A stretch of DNA of 64,000 bases from DASUBN01 sp050261675 (GCA_050261675.1 JBLNDO010000043.1:1-64000); one strand, 5' to 3'. Positions 16,718 to 25,642 are shown, counted from the stretch's first letter. Notes: generated from the letters alone by a model not told the origin. Translations and numbers: made by a program.

Positions 16718-17107
16718 ATGACCACCGAATACCAAATGCTGGTTTGGAGCGTTATCCTGGGGCTCGCCCAGCTCCTCGTGGCCACCACCGGCGCCGTGAT
16801 GGAACGAGGCCTGCCCTGGGCATTTGGGCCTCGCGACAATCCCGTGCCGCCGCTCGCGGGCATCAAGGGCCGCCTCGACCGTGCCTGTGGCAATTTCCTC
16901 GAGACTTTCCCGATCTTCGCCGTCCTGGTGCTCGCCGGCGGGGCCCTCGGCGTGCACAGCGCCCTGACGGCCTGGGGCGCGACGCTCTATTTCTGGGCGC
17001 GGCTCGCCTACGTGCCGGTGTACGCCGCCGGCATCCCCGTGCTGCGCACCGGCATCTGGGGCGTTTCGCTGGTCGGCATCGTGCTGCTGCTCCTGCCGCT
17101 CATCTGA
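16718..17107 (+). CDS. MAPEG family membrane protein
   Basis: 129 residues with four predicted membrane helices. The second MAPEG protein in this run, with RACGNFLETFPIFAVLVLAGG between helices 1 and 2, the family signature (Asn-Glu pair), and a C-terminal helix of Leu/Ile. It resembles the YecN-type branch rather than the neighbour upstream, so the two are not a recent duplication. AGAGGAG (16703-16709) supports the ATG. A nested hairpin follows the stop. Confidence 0.82.
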   Translation: MTTEYQMLVWSVILGLAQLLVATTGAVMERGLPWAFGPRDNPVPPLAGIKGRLDRACGNFLETFPIFAVLVLAGGALGVHSALTAWGATLYFWARLAYVPVYAAGIPVLRTGIWGVSLVGIVLLLLPLI

Positions 17108-17114
17108 CGCGACA

Positions 17115-17162
17115 TTTTCCGGCGGGCCTCCCGTTTTCGGGAGGACGCCGACCGCCGGAAAA
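17115..17162. terminator. Nested double-stem hairpin after the MAPEG gene
   Basis: The outer stem TTTTCCGGCGG (17115-17125) pairs with CCGCCGGAAAA (17152-17162). Inside it, CCTCCCG (17127-17133) pairs with CGGGAGG (17138-17144) across TTTT. There is no long U-run after it on the plus strand. It probably ends the MAPEG transcript or insulates the next promoter. Confidence 0.5.
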
Positions 17163-17166
17163 GATG

Positions 17167-17182
17167 TACTATAATTATAGTA
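17167..17182 (+). promoter_or_regulatory. Palindromic promoter box of the 17229 lipoprotein gene
   Basis: TACTATAATTATAGTA is a perfect 16-nt palindrome and contains a consensus TATAAT (17170-17175) about 55 bp before the ATG of the lipoprotein gene. No good -35 hexamer is visible, so an activator may help. The palindrome itself could be the operator. Confidence 0.5.
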
Positions 17183-17228
17183 ATTAAACGGTGGGACGTC
17201 CTGTCCCGCCGCACAGGAGGTTGGTGAC

Positions 17229-17762
17229 ATGAAGAAACTTCTCTGGGCGGCCGCGGCGGCCGTGCTGTGTGCCTGCTCGGCTCCCCAGCACCGCTTCGAG
17301 AGCGATCCGGGCGGGTACGGGCTGTTCGTCGCGACCACCAACATCTTCGCCAATTCCATGCTGGTGGTGCAGAACGAGGACAGCGGCAAGCTTTACCCCA
17401 TCCGCATCAACCACAACGTGGCGGGCGACAGCGCGGGCTACGCCATGGCCTCCCTGCCCGCGGGGCGTTACCACCTCGAGACCTACAGCCCGGACGGGGT
17501 GAACAATTACCCGATCACCACCGCCAACGGCTGGTTCGAGGTACAGAACAACTGCTTCAACTTCGGCGGTCGCTACGATTTCGCCATAGGCGAGGACAAC
17601 CTGCCCGTCTACACCAACACCACCACTCTGCAGGACATCGCCGACCTGCCGCACCACTATCGCGACCTGGCCTCGCCCCACGACGTCTGCGACGCCGGCA
17701 TGGGCCGCGCCAGCGAGCGCCTCAAGTACGCCGACGTGAAGGAGATGCTCCAGCTGGAGTGA
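17229..17762 (+). CDS. Hypothetical lipoprotein
   Basis: 177 residues. The signal peptide ends in the lipobox LCAC (Cys 17, with CS following), so it is anchored to a membrane. The mature part is beta-rich, Asn/Tyr-rich and has three further Cys (in NNCFNFGG, in HDVC and nearby). The middle has a transthyretin-like flavour (GRYHLETYSPDG). I do not recognise the family. It is preceded by its own palindromic promoter and AGGAGG (17216-17221). Confidence 0.75.
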   Translation: MKKLLWAAAAAVLCACSAPQHRFESDPGGYGLFVATTNIFANSMLVVQNEDSGKLYPIRINHNVAGDSAGYAMASLPAGRYHLETYSPDGVNNYPITTANGWFEVQNNCFNFGGRYDFAIGEDNLPVYTNTTTLQDIADLPHHYRDLASPHDVCDAGMGRASERLKYADVKEMLQLE

Positions 17763-17768
17763 CGCCCT

Positions 17769-18197
17769 TCAGGGCAGTACCAGGTTGCGGAGGATCCGCC
17801 AGCGGCCGTCGGGCTGGCGCTGCCACACCGTGAGATAGCGCCCGGCCCGCACCGGCCCCATGGCCGGCGTGAGGCTCGCCTCCCCCCACTCGTAGACCAG
17901 GCCGCGGTCCTCGACGCGTTGCACGCTGCGGGCGTAGGCGCTCTTCGCCGGGCCGCCTTTCGCGAGACGGTCCCGCATCATCTTCTCGATGGCGTCATGG
18001 CCCGCGGTACAGGTGCCACGGGTGTCGCAGAACACCGCGTCCGGTGCGTAACCTTCGGCCTCGAGCTTGGCGTCGCCCTTCACCACCGCTGCGGCCCAGT
18101 CCTGGTTCGCCCGATCGATGTCCGCGTCCGCGGATGTGGCGGCCCCGGCGGCCGGGGCCAGGAGCAGGGAGAGGAGCAGGACGGAGCGGAGTTTCAT
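17769..18197 (-). CDS. SnoaL/DUF4440-type exported protein
   Basis: 142 residues with a signal peptide (1-19, ending AGA). The mature part is one NTF2-like cone: NQDWAAAVVKGDAKLEAEGYAPDA, split here only by the residue limit of the fold, then a late strand YLTVWQRQPDGRWRI. Members are often unidentified hydrolases or binding proteins. It faces the lipoprotein gene tail to tail with a 6-bp gap. Confidence 0.8.
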   Translation of the reverse strand: MKLRSVLLLSLLLAPAAGAATSADADIDRANQDWAAAVVKGDAKLEAEGYAPDAVFCDTRGTCTAGHDAIEKMMRDRLAKGGPAKSAYARSVQRVEDRGLVYEWGEASLTPAMGPVRAGRYLTVWQRQPDGRWRILRNLVLP

Positions 18198-18331
18198 GGC
18201 GGGATCCGGTTCGATGCGAGGTGAATCATTCTAGGGCGGCAGCTTTTCCCACGGGCTGACTCCGTCGGCGATGAATCCATCCCGGGTGCGGGTATAAGCT
18301 CGGGAGCGGCAGGGCAGCGGGTGCGAGCGGC

Positions 18332-18712
18332 ATGATCTATGGGCTCCTGGCGGACGCGGTGGTGCTCCTGCATTTCGCATTCCTGTTGTTCGTGGTGTTC
18401 GGCGGCCTGCTGGCCTTGCGCTGGTGGAACGCCATCTGGCTGCACCTGCCGGCCGTTGTCTGGGGCGCCTGGATCGAGTTCTACCAGCGCAGCTGTCCGC
18501 TCACGCCCCTGGAGAACGTTCTGCGTGAACACGCAGGGCTCGGCGCCTATACCGGCGGATTCATCGACCACTACGTTCTGCCGGTCATCTATCCCCCGGG
18601 GCTGACGCCCGGCGTGCAGGCGCTGCTCGGCGGACTGCTGGTGGCGGCTTACGCGGTCATCTATGCTCTTGCCTGGCGCCGGCATCGGGCGCGCACCCGG
18701 GAGCTGCTGTGA
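18332..18712 (+). CDS. DUF2784 integral membrane protein
   Basis: 126 residues with three to four membrane helices. The family features are visible: YGLLADAVVLLHFAFLLFVV at the start, then WGAWIEFYQRSCPLTPLEN with the conserved Cys, and HYVLPVIYPPGLT. Function unknown. It overlaps the following transporter gene (GTGA), so the two are translationally coupled. Confidence 0.88.
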   Translation: MIYGLLADAVVLLHFAFLLFVVFGGLLALRWWNAIWLHLPAVVWGAWIEFYQRSCPLTPLENVLREHAGLGAYTGGFIDHYVLPVIYPPGLTPGVQALLGGLLVAAYAVIYALAWRRHRARTRELL

Positions 18713-19578
18713 AGCTCAAGCTGAACGCCACGCGGGCCTGGGGGGTGGCCGCGCTGACCGCCGTCGCCATGACGGCCTTCGCCGCCAACTCTCTGCTCTG
18801 CCGCCTCGCGCTCCGGGGCGGGCACATCGATCCCGCGAGCGCCACCAGCGTGCGGCTGGTGGCGGGCGCCTTGGTGCTGTGGCTGCTCACCGGCTTGCGC
18901 GGCGGGGGCGCCGTACGGAGTGGTACCTGGATTTCAGCGGCGGCCTTGTTCGTGTACGCCGCCGCGTTCTCCTTCGCCTACGTGAGCCTCGGTGTCGGGG
19001 TGGGGGCGCTGCTCCTGTTCGGTGCGGTGCAGGCGACCATGCTCGCCGCCGGTTACCGTAGCGGGGAGCGTCCGGGTTTCGCCCAGGGAGCGGGTTTGGT
19101 GCTGTCCTTGGCCGGCCTCGTCTACCTGGTGCGGCCCGGGCTCGCGGCACCGCCGCTCTGGCCCGCGGCGCTCATGCTGGCGGCCGGCGTCGCCTGGGGT
19201 TTCTATTCCCTGCGCGGGCGCGCCGCGGCGGATCCGGTCCGCGCCACCGCCGGCAATTTCCTGTTGGCGGCGCCGCTCGCGCTCCTGTTCAACCTGCCGT
19301 TCCTCCCGCGCCTGCACGCGGACGCCGCCGGCGTCGGCTACGCCCTCGCCTCCGGGGTGCTCGCCTCGGGACTCGGTTACGTCATCTGGTACGCGGCCTT
19401 GAAGGGCTTGACCGCCACCCGCGCCGCCATCGTGCAACTCTCGGTGCCGGTCATCGCCGCCTTCGGCGGCGTGCTCTTATTGGACGAGTCCGTGACTACG
19501 CGCCTGGTCATCGCTTCCTGCACGATTCTCGGTGGCGTGGCGCTCGCGGTAATTGGGAAACAAGTCCGCGCCCTTTAA
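18709..19578 (+). CDS. EamA/DMT-family transporter
   Basis: 289 residues with ten predicted membrane helices in two EamA repeats. The first repeat has the SLLCRLALRG and VRLVAGALVLWL segments, the second ends in GGVLLLDESVTTRLV. Members export amino acids, nucleotides or other metabolites; substrate unknown. The start is GTG at 18709, overlapping the DUF2784 stop. Confidence 0.88.
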   Translation: MKLKLNATRAWGVAALTAVAMTAFAANSLLCRLALRGGHIDPASATSVRLVAGALVLWLLTGLRGGGAVRSGTWISAAALFVYAAAFSFAYVSLGVGVGALLLFGAVQATMLAAGYRSGERPGFAQGAGLVLSLAGLVYLVRPGLAAPPLWPAALMLAAGVAWGFYSLRGRAAADPVRATAGNFLLAAPLALLFNLPFLPRLHADAAGVGYALASGVLASGLGYVIWYAALKGLTATRAAIVQLSVPVIAAFGGVLLLDESVTTRLVIASCTILGGVALAVIGKQVRAL

Positions 19579-19584
19579 GCGCAG

Positions 19585-20532
19585 TCATCCATGCATATAT
19601 TCAAAACATTGCTTGGTCCAATCGATCTGCTGATTTTCCCCTGACGCGGGCGTTTTCTGCAGATCCATGAGTTCCGGGTAATAGGCGCTCTTCCTGAGCC
19701 GCGCCTTGTAGTCGCCGATATAGCCGGCTTTGTCCTTGGTACTGCCGCCCCAGGCGGCCTCCAGGAATTTCCAGGCCGCGTCCGCGTTGCCGGTGTAAAT
19801 CAAATCCGTGGCGTAGTACCAAAGCCCCAGGGGCTGGGGCTGGTCCTTGTTGCGCCAATCGCGGCTTTTCTTGAAGAGCCGTGCACACTCGGCCAAGTCT
19901 TCAGGTTTGGGCGCATTCGCCTTCATGAGCGCGGTATCGAGCTTGAAGCGGCCCCCCTGGAAGCTCAGGAACATACGGCCCGCGGGGGAGCCGGCGAAGT
20001 CGAAGGGGAAATAGGCGAAGGCGCTGTAATCGGTGCTCACCAGCACCAGGCCCTTGTGCCCCTCGCGCCGGACAAACGCGGATTCGTCCGCGTCCCTGAG
20101 CGGGATGCTCTGGACTTTCCTGAAGTCTTGTCCCAGGCGGAAGAGATGGAAGGTATAGCAGCAATGGGCGCCACCGGACCATTCCGATATCAGGAGTTCC
20201 GGCTGACCCTCTCCCGTGAAATCCATGCCCACCACGGGTTTCACGCTGTCCGGCGGCTGGTCCTGATCGAGGGGATAGCCCAGGGCGAAGCTGTAACCCG
20301 ACTGGGCATAGATCTGCTTGCCGGCCTTCAGGATCTCGACGGCGCCGATGGGGCTGTCCGGCTCGTTGTCGCAGTCCTGCTGGTTGTAGAGGCGTATCTG
20401 GTAATCCCGGAACGCCGTGAGCTGCGGCTGGACCTGGGAGAAAACTGCGGCGCCTGTCGCGCACCCGGCGAAAGCCGTCGGGGAGAGGGTGCCTCCCGCC
20501 AGCAGGATCAGCAGGAGAGCGAAGCGCTTCAC
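19585..20532 (-). CDS. Exported hypothetical protein, third gene of the ABC operon
   Basis: 315 residues with a signal peptide (1-22, ending AFA). The middle holds WSGGAHCCYTFHLFRL, a Cys-pair motif that I recall from FG-GAP-like exported proteins, after a VVGMDFTGEGQPELLI strand that looks like a propeller blade. The C-terminal part is helical and Trp/Tyr-rich. Function unknown. It overlaps the permease gene by 4 nt, so it may be a periplasmic partner of that transporter. The DNA is slightly less GC-rich than its neighbours. Confidence 0.75.
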   Translation of the reverse strand: MKRFALLLILLAGGTLSPTAFAGCATGAAVFSQVQPQLTAFRDYQIRLYNQQDCDNEPDSPIGAVEILKAGKQIYAQSGYSFALGYPLDQDQPPDSVKPVVGMDFTGEGQPELLISEWSGGAHCCYTFHLFRLGQDFRKVQSIPLRDADESAFVRREGHKGLVLVSTDYSAFAYFPFDFAGSPAGRMFLSFQGGRFKLDTALMKANAPKPEDLAECARLFKKSRDWRNKDQPQPLGLWYYATDLIYTGNADAAWKFLEAAWGGSTKDKAGYIGDYKARLRKSAYYPELMDLQKTPASGENQQIDWTKQCFEYMHG

Positions 20533-23021
20533 GCGGATTCCCTCAAGGTCTCCACCGGCGGGGCCTTGAGCACGCTACGCGTCGCCATAAGGCCGCTGAA
20601 GGCCACGATGGCCGTGCCTGCCACGAGGCCGATGACCCAGATCCGCCAGTCGAGTTCATACGTCAGCGAAAACACCCGCACCGCCAGCACCCAGGCTACC
20701 AGGGTCGCGGCGAGGGCCCCCAGGAGGCCGGAGGTGAAGCCCAGCGCCGCGTATTCCGCCGCCGCGGCGGAGCGCACCCGTGCCCGGGAGGCGCCCAAGG
20801 CCCGCAGCACTGCCGCTTCGAAGCGCCGTTCGTCGCGGGTCGCCTGTACTGCCGCGAGCAGCACCACCACACCTGCGCCCAGGGTGAACAGGAACACATA
20901 TTCGACGGCGAGCGAGGCCTCGTCCATGAGCTGGCGCACCTGCTGCATGATGGCGTCCACGTCGAAGAGCGTGAGCGAGGGCATCTCGCGCACCAGGTCA
21001 GCCAGCATGCCGGCCTTGGCCGGCGGCAGGTAGAGGCTGGTGATCCAGGTGGAATCGAAGCCCGACAGCGCGCCCGGGGAAAGCTCGATGAAGAAGTTGG
21101 GCTTGAAGGAATCCCAGCGCACGCTGCGGATGCTCGTCACCGTCACCGTCAGGGGGATGCCGCCGACGTCGAAGCTCAGCTTGTCCCCGAGTTTGGCCCC
21201 GATGTCCCGCGCGAATCCGTCCTCCAGGGAGGCGAGCGGCTGCTTCGCCTGGTTCCCGTCCCACCATTGGCCCGAGGTGATGGTGTTGCCCTCGGGAAGC
21301 GTGGCAGACCAGCTCAGGTTCTGCTCCCGGTTCGCCATCTGCCGGGCGCGTTCGTCCTGGGGGCGCAGGTCGTGGACGGCCACGCCGTTCACGGCGGTGA
21401 GCCGCGCCCGTACCAGGGGATGGAGCACGGGCGCCGCCAGGCCGCGGTCCGTGAAGAATTTCACCAGGGGCGCGCGCTCGTCCGGCAGGATGTTCACGAT
21501 GAACTGGTTGGGGGCGTCATCCGGCAGGCTCACGCGCCAGCTGTGCAGCAGGTCGGCGCGCACCACGGCAAGCAATAGCAGCACCATCAGGCCGATGCCG
21601 AAGGCCACCATCTGGATCGCCGCGTCGCGCTTATGGCGGTTGAGGTTCGCGAGGCCGTAGCGCCAGCCTCCGCCCACGCCCCGCCTCAGGCGTTTCAGCG
21701 CGAACAGGAGGACGAGCGCCCCCGCGCCCAGGAGCAGCACCGTGGCGCCGAGGCCCGCCAGCACGTAGAGCGAGAGTTCCAGGTTCTTGACCTGCCAGAG
21801 CGTGAGCCCGAAACCCGCGGCCAAGGCGGCGCCGTAGACCACGAAGCCCCGGGCCGGCGGCGGCGCAAGATCGCGCCGCAGCACCCGCGCGGGGGGTGTA
21901 TCGCCGAGCCGCATGAGCGGCGGCAGCGCGAAGCCGAGCAGCAGTACGAGCCCGATGCCGAGTGCTGAGAGCGCGGGCGTGAGGGGCGGCGCGGGCAGCG
22001 CGGAGGGCAGGAGGTCCTTCACCACCAGCACCAGCCCGAACTGGGCGAGGTAGCCCGCGATGACGCCGGCGAGGCCCGCGCTCAGCCCAAGCCAGAGGAG
22101 CTCCAGCAACAGGACCGCCTGTACGCGCCGGCGCGTCAATCCCAGGCACTTCAGCACCGCGGCGGCGTCGGTATAACGCAGCGCGTAGCGCCGCGCCGCC
22201 AGCACCACTGCCACGGCGGAGATGAGCACGCTCACGAGCGCCGCCAGCGCCAGGAAGCGTTGCGCCCGGTCGATGGCGTTCACGAGTTCCGGCCGGCCAT
22301 CGCGGGCGTCTTCCAGGCGCACGCCCGCGGGCAGCGTCGCGTGCCAGCGCTGTTCCTGTTCCGTCACCGCCTCCGGGGCGCCCGCCACGAGCAGGTCGTA
22401 TTCGATGCGCGAGTTGGGGATCACGAGGCCGGTGGCGGGCACGTCCTTGAGGTTCAGCACCAGCTTCGGCGCCAGGGCGGAGAAGCCGAAGCCGCCGTCC
22501 GGGAGGTACACGATGGAGGCGGCGATGCGCGCATTGAGCGCGCCCACCTTCACCGTGTCGCCCACCTTGAGGTGCAGGATGCCGAGCACCCGCGGCTCCA
22601 GCCAAAGCGTACTGGGGGCGGGGATGCCTTCGGCGTAGCGGGGTGCGCCGAAGGCCGAATCAGACAGCCGTACGCGTCCGCGGAAGGGATAACCTTCGGC
22701 CACCGCGTGCACGTCCACGAGCTGGGTGGTGTCGCCCGCCACCAGCACGGTAATGATGTCCATCGTTTCCGTGGTATCGAGGCCCGCGGCGCGCGCCTCC
22801 GCGGCGTACTTCGGGTCCAGGGGCTCGGGGGACTGGAGCTTCAGGTCCGCCGCCAGGCTCTCGCCGGCCTGTTGCACCACCGCGGTGCGCACCCGCGCCG
22901 TGAAGAAACCCACCGCGGAGACGGCGGCCAGCGCCAGCATCAGCGCCGCGGCCATGACCGTGTATTCGCCGCTCTTCCAGCCGCGGCGGAACTGGCGCGT
23001 CGAAAGCCGGAACAGGGTCAC
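20529..23021 (-). CDS. YbbP-type ABC transporter permease
   Basis: 830 residues with ten predicted membrane helices and two FtsX core regions, plus two large periplasmic MacB-like domains. This is the single large permease of the YbbAP/SalY type, thought to act on lipids or lipoproteins, or by moving force across the envelope, rather than by classical transport. The GTG start at 23021 overlaps the ATPase stop (GTGA). Confidence 0.9.
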   Translation of the reverse strand: MTLFRLSTRQFRRGWKSGEYTVMAAALMLALAAVSAVGFFTARVRTAVVQQAGESLAADLKLQSPEPLDPKYAAEARAAGLDTTETMDIITVLVAGDTTQLVDVHAVAEGYPFRGRVRLSDSAFGAPRYAEGIPAPSTLWLEPRVLGILHLKVGDTVKVGALNARIAASIVYLPDGGFGFSALAPKLVLNLKDVPATGLVIPNSRIEYDLLVAGAPEAVTEQEQRWHATLPAGVRLEDARDGRPELVNAIDRAQRFLALAALVSVLISAVAVVLAARRYALRYTDAAAVLKCLGLTRRRVQAVLLLELLWLGLSAGLAGVIAGYLAQFGLVLVVKDLLPSALPAPPLTPALSALGIGLVLLLGFALPPLMRLGDTPPARVLRRDLAPPPARGFVVYGAALAAGFGLTLWQVKNLELSLYVLAGLGATVLLLGAGALVLLFALKRLRRGVGGGWRYGLANLNRHKRDAAIQMVAFGIGLMVLLLLAVVRADLLHSWRVSLPDDAPNQFIVNILPDERAPLVKFFTDRGLAAPVLHPLVRARLTAVNGVAVHDLRPQDERARQMANREQNLSWSATLPEGNTITSGQWWDGNQAKQPLASLEDGFARDIGAKLGDKLSFDVGGIPLTVTVTSIRSVRWDSFKPNFFIELSPGALSGFDSTWITSLYLPPAKAGMLADLVREMPSLTLFDVDAIMQQVRQLMDEASLAVEYVFLFTLGAGVVVLLAAVQATRDERRFEAAVLRALGASRARVRSAAAAEYAALGFTSGLLGALAATLVAWVLAVRVFSLTYELDWRIWVIGLVAGTAIVAFSGLMATRSVLKAPPVETLRESA

Positions 23022-23710
23022 TTCGATCCCTCGAGGTGGCCGGCGTGCAGCTTCAAGACCCGGTCGCAACGCGCCGCGAGATCCGTGTCGTGGGTCACGA
23101 GCACGAGGGTGGTACGGCGCTCGGCGTTGAGCTTGAACAGCAGATCCACGATCACATGACCCGTGCCGGCATCCAGGTTGCCGGTGGGCTCGTCGGCGAA
23201 CAGCAGGGGGGGGTGGGTGGCGTAGGCACGGGCGATGGCGACGCGCTGCTGCTCGCCCCCGGAGAGCTTTTGCGGGTAATAGTTGGCGCGGTTGGCGAGG
23301 CCCACCGCCGCGAGCACTTCCCGCGCCGTCTGCTCCGCGTCCCTGCCCTCGCCGAGCTCGAGGGGCAGCATGACGTTCTCGAGGGCGGTCAGGCCCGGGA
23401 GCAGGTGGAAGGACTGGAACACGAAGCCGATCTCCCGCGCGCGGCGCTCCGCCCGCGCATCCTCGTCCAGGGCGCTGAAGGCTTCGCCGTCCAGCCACAC
23501 CTGGCCCCGGGAAGGCACGTCCAGCCCCGCCAGGAGACCCAGCAGGGTGGACTTGCCGGAGCCGGAGGGGCCGACGATGGCGGCGGATTCGCCGCGGTGG
23601 ATGGAGAGCGTGACGTCGTCCAGGATGGTCAGCACGCCGTCCGGACTGTTAACCTGCTTGCTCAAGTGCTCCGCGCGGAGCAGCACGTCGCGGTCGGGTG
23701 CCTCGGACAT
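23018..23710 (-). CDS. ABC transporter ATP-binding protein (YbbA/LolD-type)
   Basis: 230 residues from the 23710 ATG (an in-frame ATG at 23722 would add 4). All ATPase motifs are present: Walker A GPSGSGKST, Q-loop FVFQSFHLLPGL, signature LSGGEQQRVAIARA, Walker B LLFADEPTGNLD and H-loop THD. It drives the permease encoded next. The operon of ATPase, permease and exported protein reads leftwards. Its ATG interlocks with the ATG of tesA on the other strand (CATG at 23708-23711). Confidence 0.93.
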   Translation of the reverse strand: MSEAPDRDVLLRAEHLSKQVNSPDGVLTILDDVTLSIHRGESAAIVGPSGSGKSTLLGLLAGLDVPSRGQVWLDGEAFSALDEDARAERRAREIGFVFQSFHLLPGLTALENVMLPLELGEGRDAEQTAREVLAAVGLANRANYYPQKLSGGEQQRVAIARAYATHPPLLFADEPTGNLDAGTGHVIVDLLFKLNAERRTTLVLVTHDTDLAARCDRVLKLHAGHLEGSK

Positions 23711-24323
23711 GGTGAAGCGCATCCTTCTATTGTTGGTCTTGATCTGGGGTCAGGCCTCTGCCGCCGCGCCCTCCCAGACCATCCTCGTCATGGGCGACAG
23801 CCTGAGCGCCGCCTACGGACTCGATGTGTCGCAGGGCTGGGTGGCCCTGCTGCAGGCGCGCCTCAAGGCGCGCGGTTATGACTATACCGTGGTCAACGGC
23901 AGCGTCAGCGGCGAGACCACAGAGGGCGGGCTGACCCGCCTGCCGGAGGAACTCAACCATGCCAAACCCCAGATCGTCATCCTCGAGCTCGGCGCCAACG
24001 ACGGTCTGCGGGGCCTGCCCCTGAAGACCATGCAGCATAACTTGGAGCGCATGATCGCGCTTTCAAGCCAGGCGGGGGCGAAGGTCCTCTTGCTCGGCAT
24101 CCTCCTGCCGCCCAACTACGGCCCGCAATACACCCAGGGTTTTGCGGATGCCTACAAGGAGCTGGCCAAGCGCCACGCACTGCCGTTCCTGCCGTTCCTG
24201 CTCGCGGGCGTGGCGGAGCACCGTGGCATGTTGCAGGCGGACGGGCTGCATCCCGTGGCCAAGGCGGAGCCCAAGGTGCTGGAAAACGTGTGGCCGAAGC
24301 TCGAGCCCCTGCTCAAGAAATGA
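23709..24323 (+). CDS. tesA: Arylesterase / lysophospholipase-type thioesterase I
   Basis: 204 residues, exported SGNH hydrolase with a signal peptide (about 1-20). Block I is ILVMGDSLSAAYG (catalytic Ser), block III is LGANDGLRG (Gly and Asn of the oxyanion hole), and block V is ADGLHPV (Asp and His). It hydrolyses acyl-CoA, lysophospholipid or aryl esters in the periplasm. Head-to-head with the YbbA-type ATPase gene, as tesA/ybbA are in E. coli, which supports the assignment. It overlaps the next gene by ATGA. Confidence 0.92.
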   Translation: MVKRILLLLVLIWGQASAAAPSQTILVMGDSLSAAYGLDVSQGWVALLQARLKARGYDYTVVNGSVSGETTEGGLTRLPEELNHAKPQIVILELGANDGLRGLPLKTMQHNLERMIALSSQAGAKVLLLGILLPPNYGPQYTQGFADAYKELAKRHALPFLPFLLAGVAEHRGMLQADGLHPVAKAEPKVLENVWPKLEPLLKK

Positions 24324-25582
24324 GCGCTGCACCCCCGAAGTCGGCGGTGCACGGCGCCATGGCCCTGGTGGGTCTCGCGGCCTTCGGCTCGGGTCTCGCG
24401 ATGGTGGGGGCGTTGCGCCCATGGGCCGATACGGAAGCGGCGGCCCTTGCCCTCATGGCCTGGGTGGCGTTCTGCCTCGGCGGCACCGACCTCGTGATCA
24501 ACAAGGTGTACCGGCGCCCGTCCGCCGGGCTCGATTCGCCGCGTCCCGATCCCTCTCTTGCGCGCACCGCCGTGAAGCTCCTGGGCCTCGTGGGAAGCCT
24601 CGCGTTCGTGACGCTGGGCTATTGGATGTTCCCCGCCTACAGCGGCGGCCTCTACGGCTCCTTTTTCCTGATGCTGGAATGGCTCGTGCCCGCGTGGCTG
24701 GTGGCGGCGGTGCCGTATTTCTATCTCGTGGACCGGCGCATGCGTTCCCCGCAGGACGGTTACTGGCAGATGGGACGGGCGCTGCTGTTCCGCTGGGGCG
24801 GCGTGGACGGCGCCCTGCTCGGGCAACACCTCCTCGGCTGGATGGTGAAGGGCTTCTTTCTGCCGCTTATGTTCGTCTACCTCTGCCAGAGCCTGGACCG
24901 GGCGCTCGCTCACGGCACGGCCGCGCCTGCGGGGCTCAAGCCCTTCGTGGACGGCGGCCTCGCCGGCATGTACTTCCTGGACGTGACGCTCTCGGCGGTG
25001 GGCTACCTCGCCACGCTGCGGCTCCTGGACAGCCACATCCGCAGCACCGAGCCCACGCTGCTCGGCTGGGCCGTGGCGCTCGCCTGCTACCAGCCGTTCT
25101 GGGGGTTCGTCTCGGAGAACTATCTCGCCTACCGCACGAGCTACACCTGGGAGGATTGGCTCGGCGGGAGCCAAATGCTCTACGCGGCCTGGGGCGGTGC
25201 GATCCTGCTGCTTACGCTCGTCTACATCTGGGCCACGCTCGCCTTCGGCACCCGTTTCTCGAACCTCACCCACCGGGGCATCATCACCAACGGGCCCTAC
25301 CGTTACAGCAAGCACCCCGCCTATCTCGCCAAGAACCTCTCCTGGTGGCTCATCGCCGTGCCGTTTCTGGCGGCGGGCGGAACGGTGGATGGCGTGCTGC
25401 GTTGTCTGATGTTGCTCGGCGTGAATGCGCTCTATTGGCTGCGGGCGCGCACCGAGGAGCGGCACCTGTCCCGCGATCCGATCTATGTGGAGTACGCCCG
25501 CTGGATGGAGGGGCACGGCCTGCTGAGAGGGGTGACACGACTGCCGGGTCTCGGTTTTTTGCGCTACCGCCCGCCGGCCTGA
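24320..25582 (+). CDS. Integral-membrane methyltransferase (ICMT/phospholipid MT fold)
   Basis: 420 residues with about nine membrane helices. The C-terminal part carries the AdoMet-binding segment of the isoprenylcysteine methyltransferase fold (NGPYRYSKHPAYLAKN, then the ARTEERHLSRD loop). The N-terminal two thirds is an extra membrane domain unlike any that I recognise. The substrate may be a lipid or a small thiol. It is coupled to tesA by an ATGA overlap, which favours a lipid role. Confidence 0.75.
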   Translation: MSAAPPKSAVHGAMALVGLAAFGSGLAMVGALRPWADTEAAALALMAWVAFCLGGTDLVINKVYRRPSAGLDSPRPDPSLARTAVKLLGLVGSLAFVTLGYWMFPAYSGGLYGSFFLMLEWLVPAWLVAAVPYFYLVDRRMRSPQDGYWQMGRALLFRWGGVDGALLGQHLLGWMVKGFFLPLMFVYLCQSLDRALAHGTAAPAGLKPFVDGGLAGMYFLDVTLSAVGYLATLRLLDSHIRSTEPTLLGWAVALACYQPFWGFVSENYLAYRTSYTWEDWLGGSQMLYAAWGGAILLLTLVYIWATLAFGTRFSNLTHRGIITNGPYRYSKHPAYLAKNLSWWLIAVPFLAAGGTVDGVLRCLMLLGVNALYWLRARTEERHLSRDPIYVEYARWMEGHGLLRGVTRLPGLGFLRYRPPA

Positions 25583-25597
25583 AGCCCTAGATAAAGA

Positions 25598-25633
25598 AAA
25601 AGCCGCCACTTCTTTCGCAGCGGCGGCTTTTTT
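25598..25633. terminator. Bidirectional terminator between methyltransferase and barrel genes
   Basis: AGCCGCC (25601-25607) pairs with GGCGGCT (25622-25628). It is flanked by AAAA at 25598 and TTTTTT at 25628-25633, so it serves both convergent genes. Confidence 0.85.
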
Positions 25634-25642
25634 CAGTTCGGC

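Noticed and set aside
20529..23498. Reading the permease as a 989-residue protein fused to the ATPase region.
   Set aside because: The extra N-terminal 159 residues are the ATPase gene in another frame; the FtsX-type permease begins at the GTG at 23021 that overlaps the ATPase stop.
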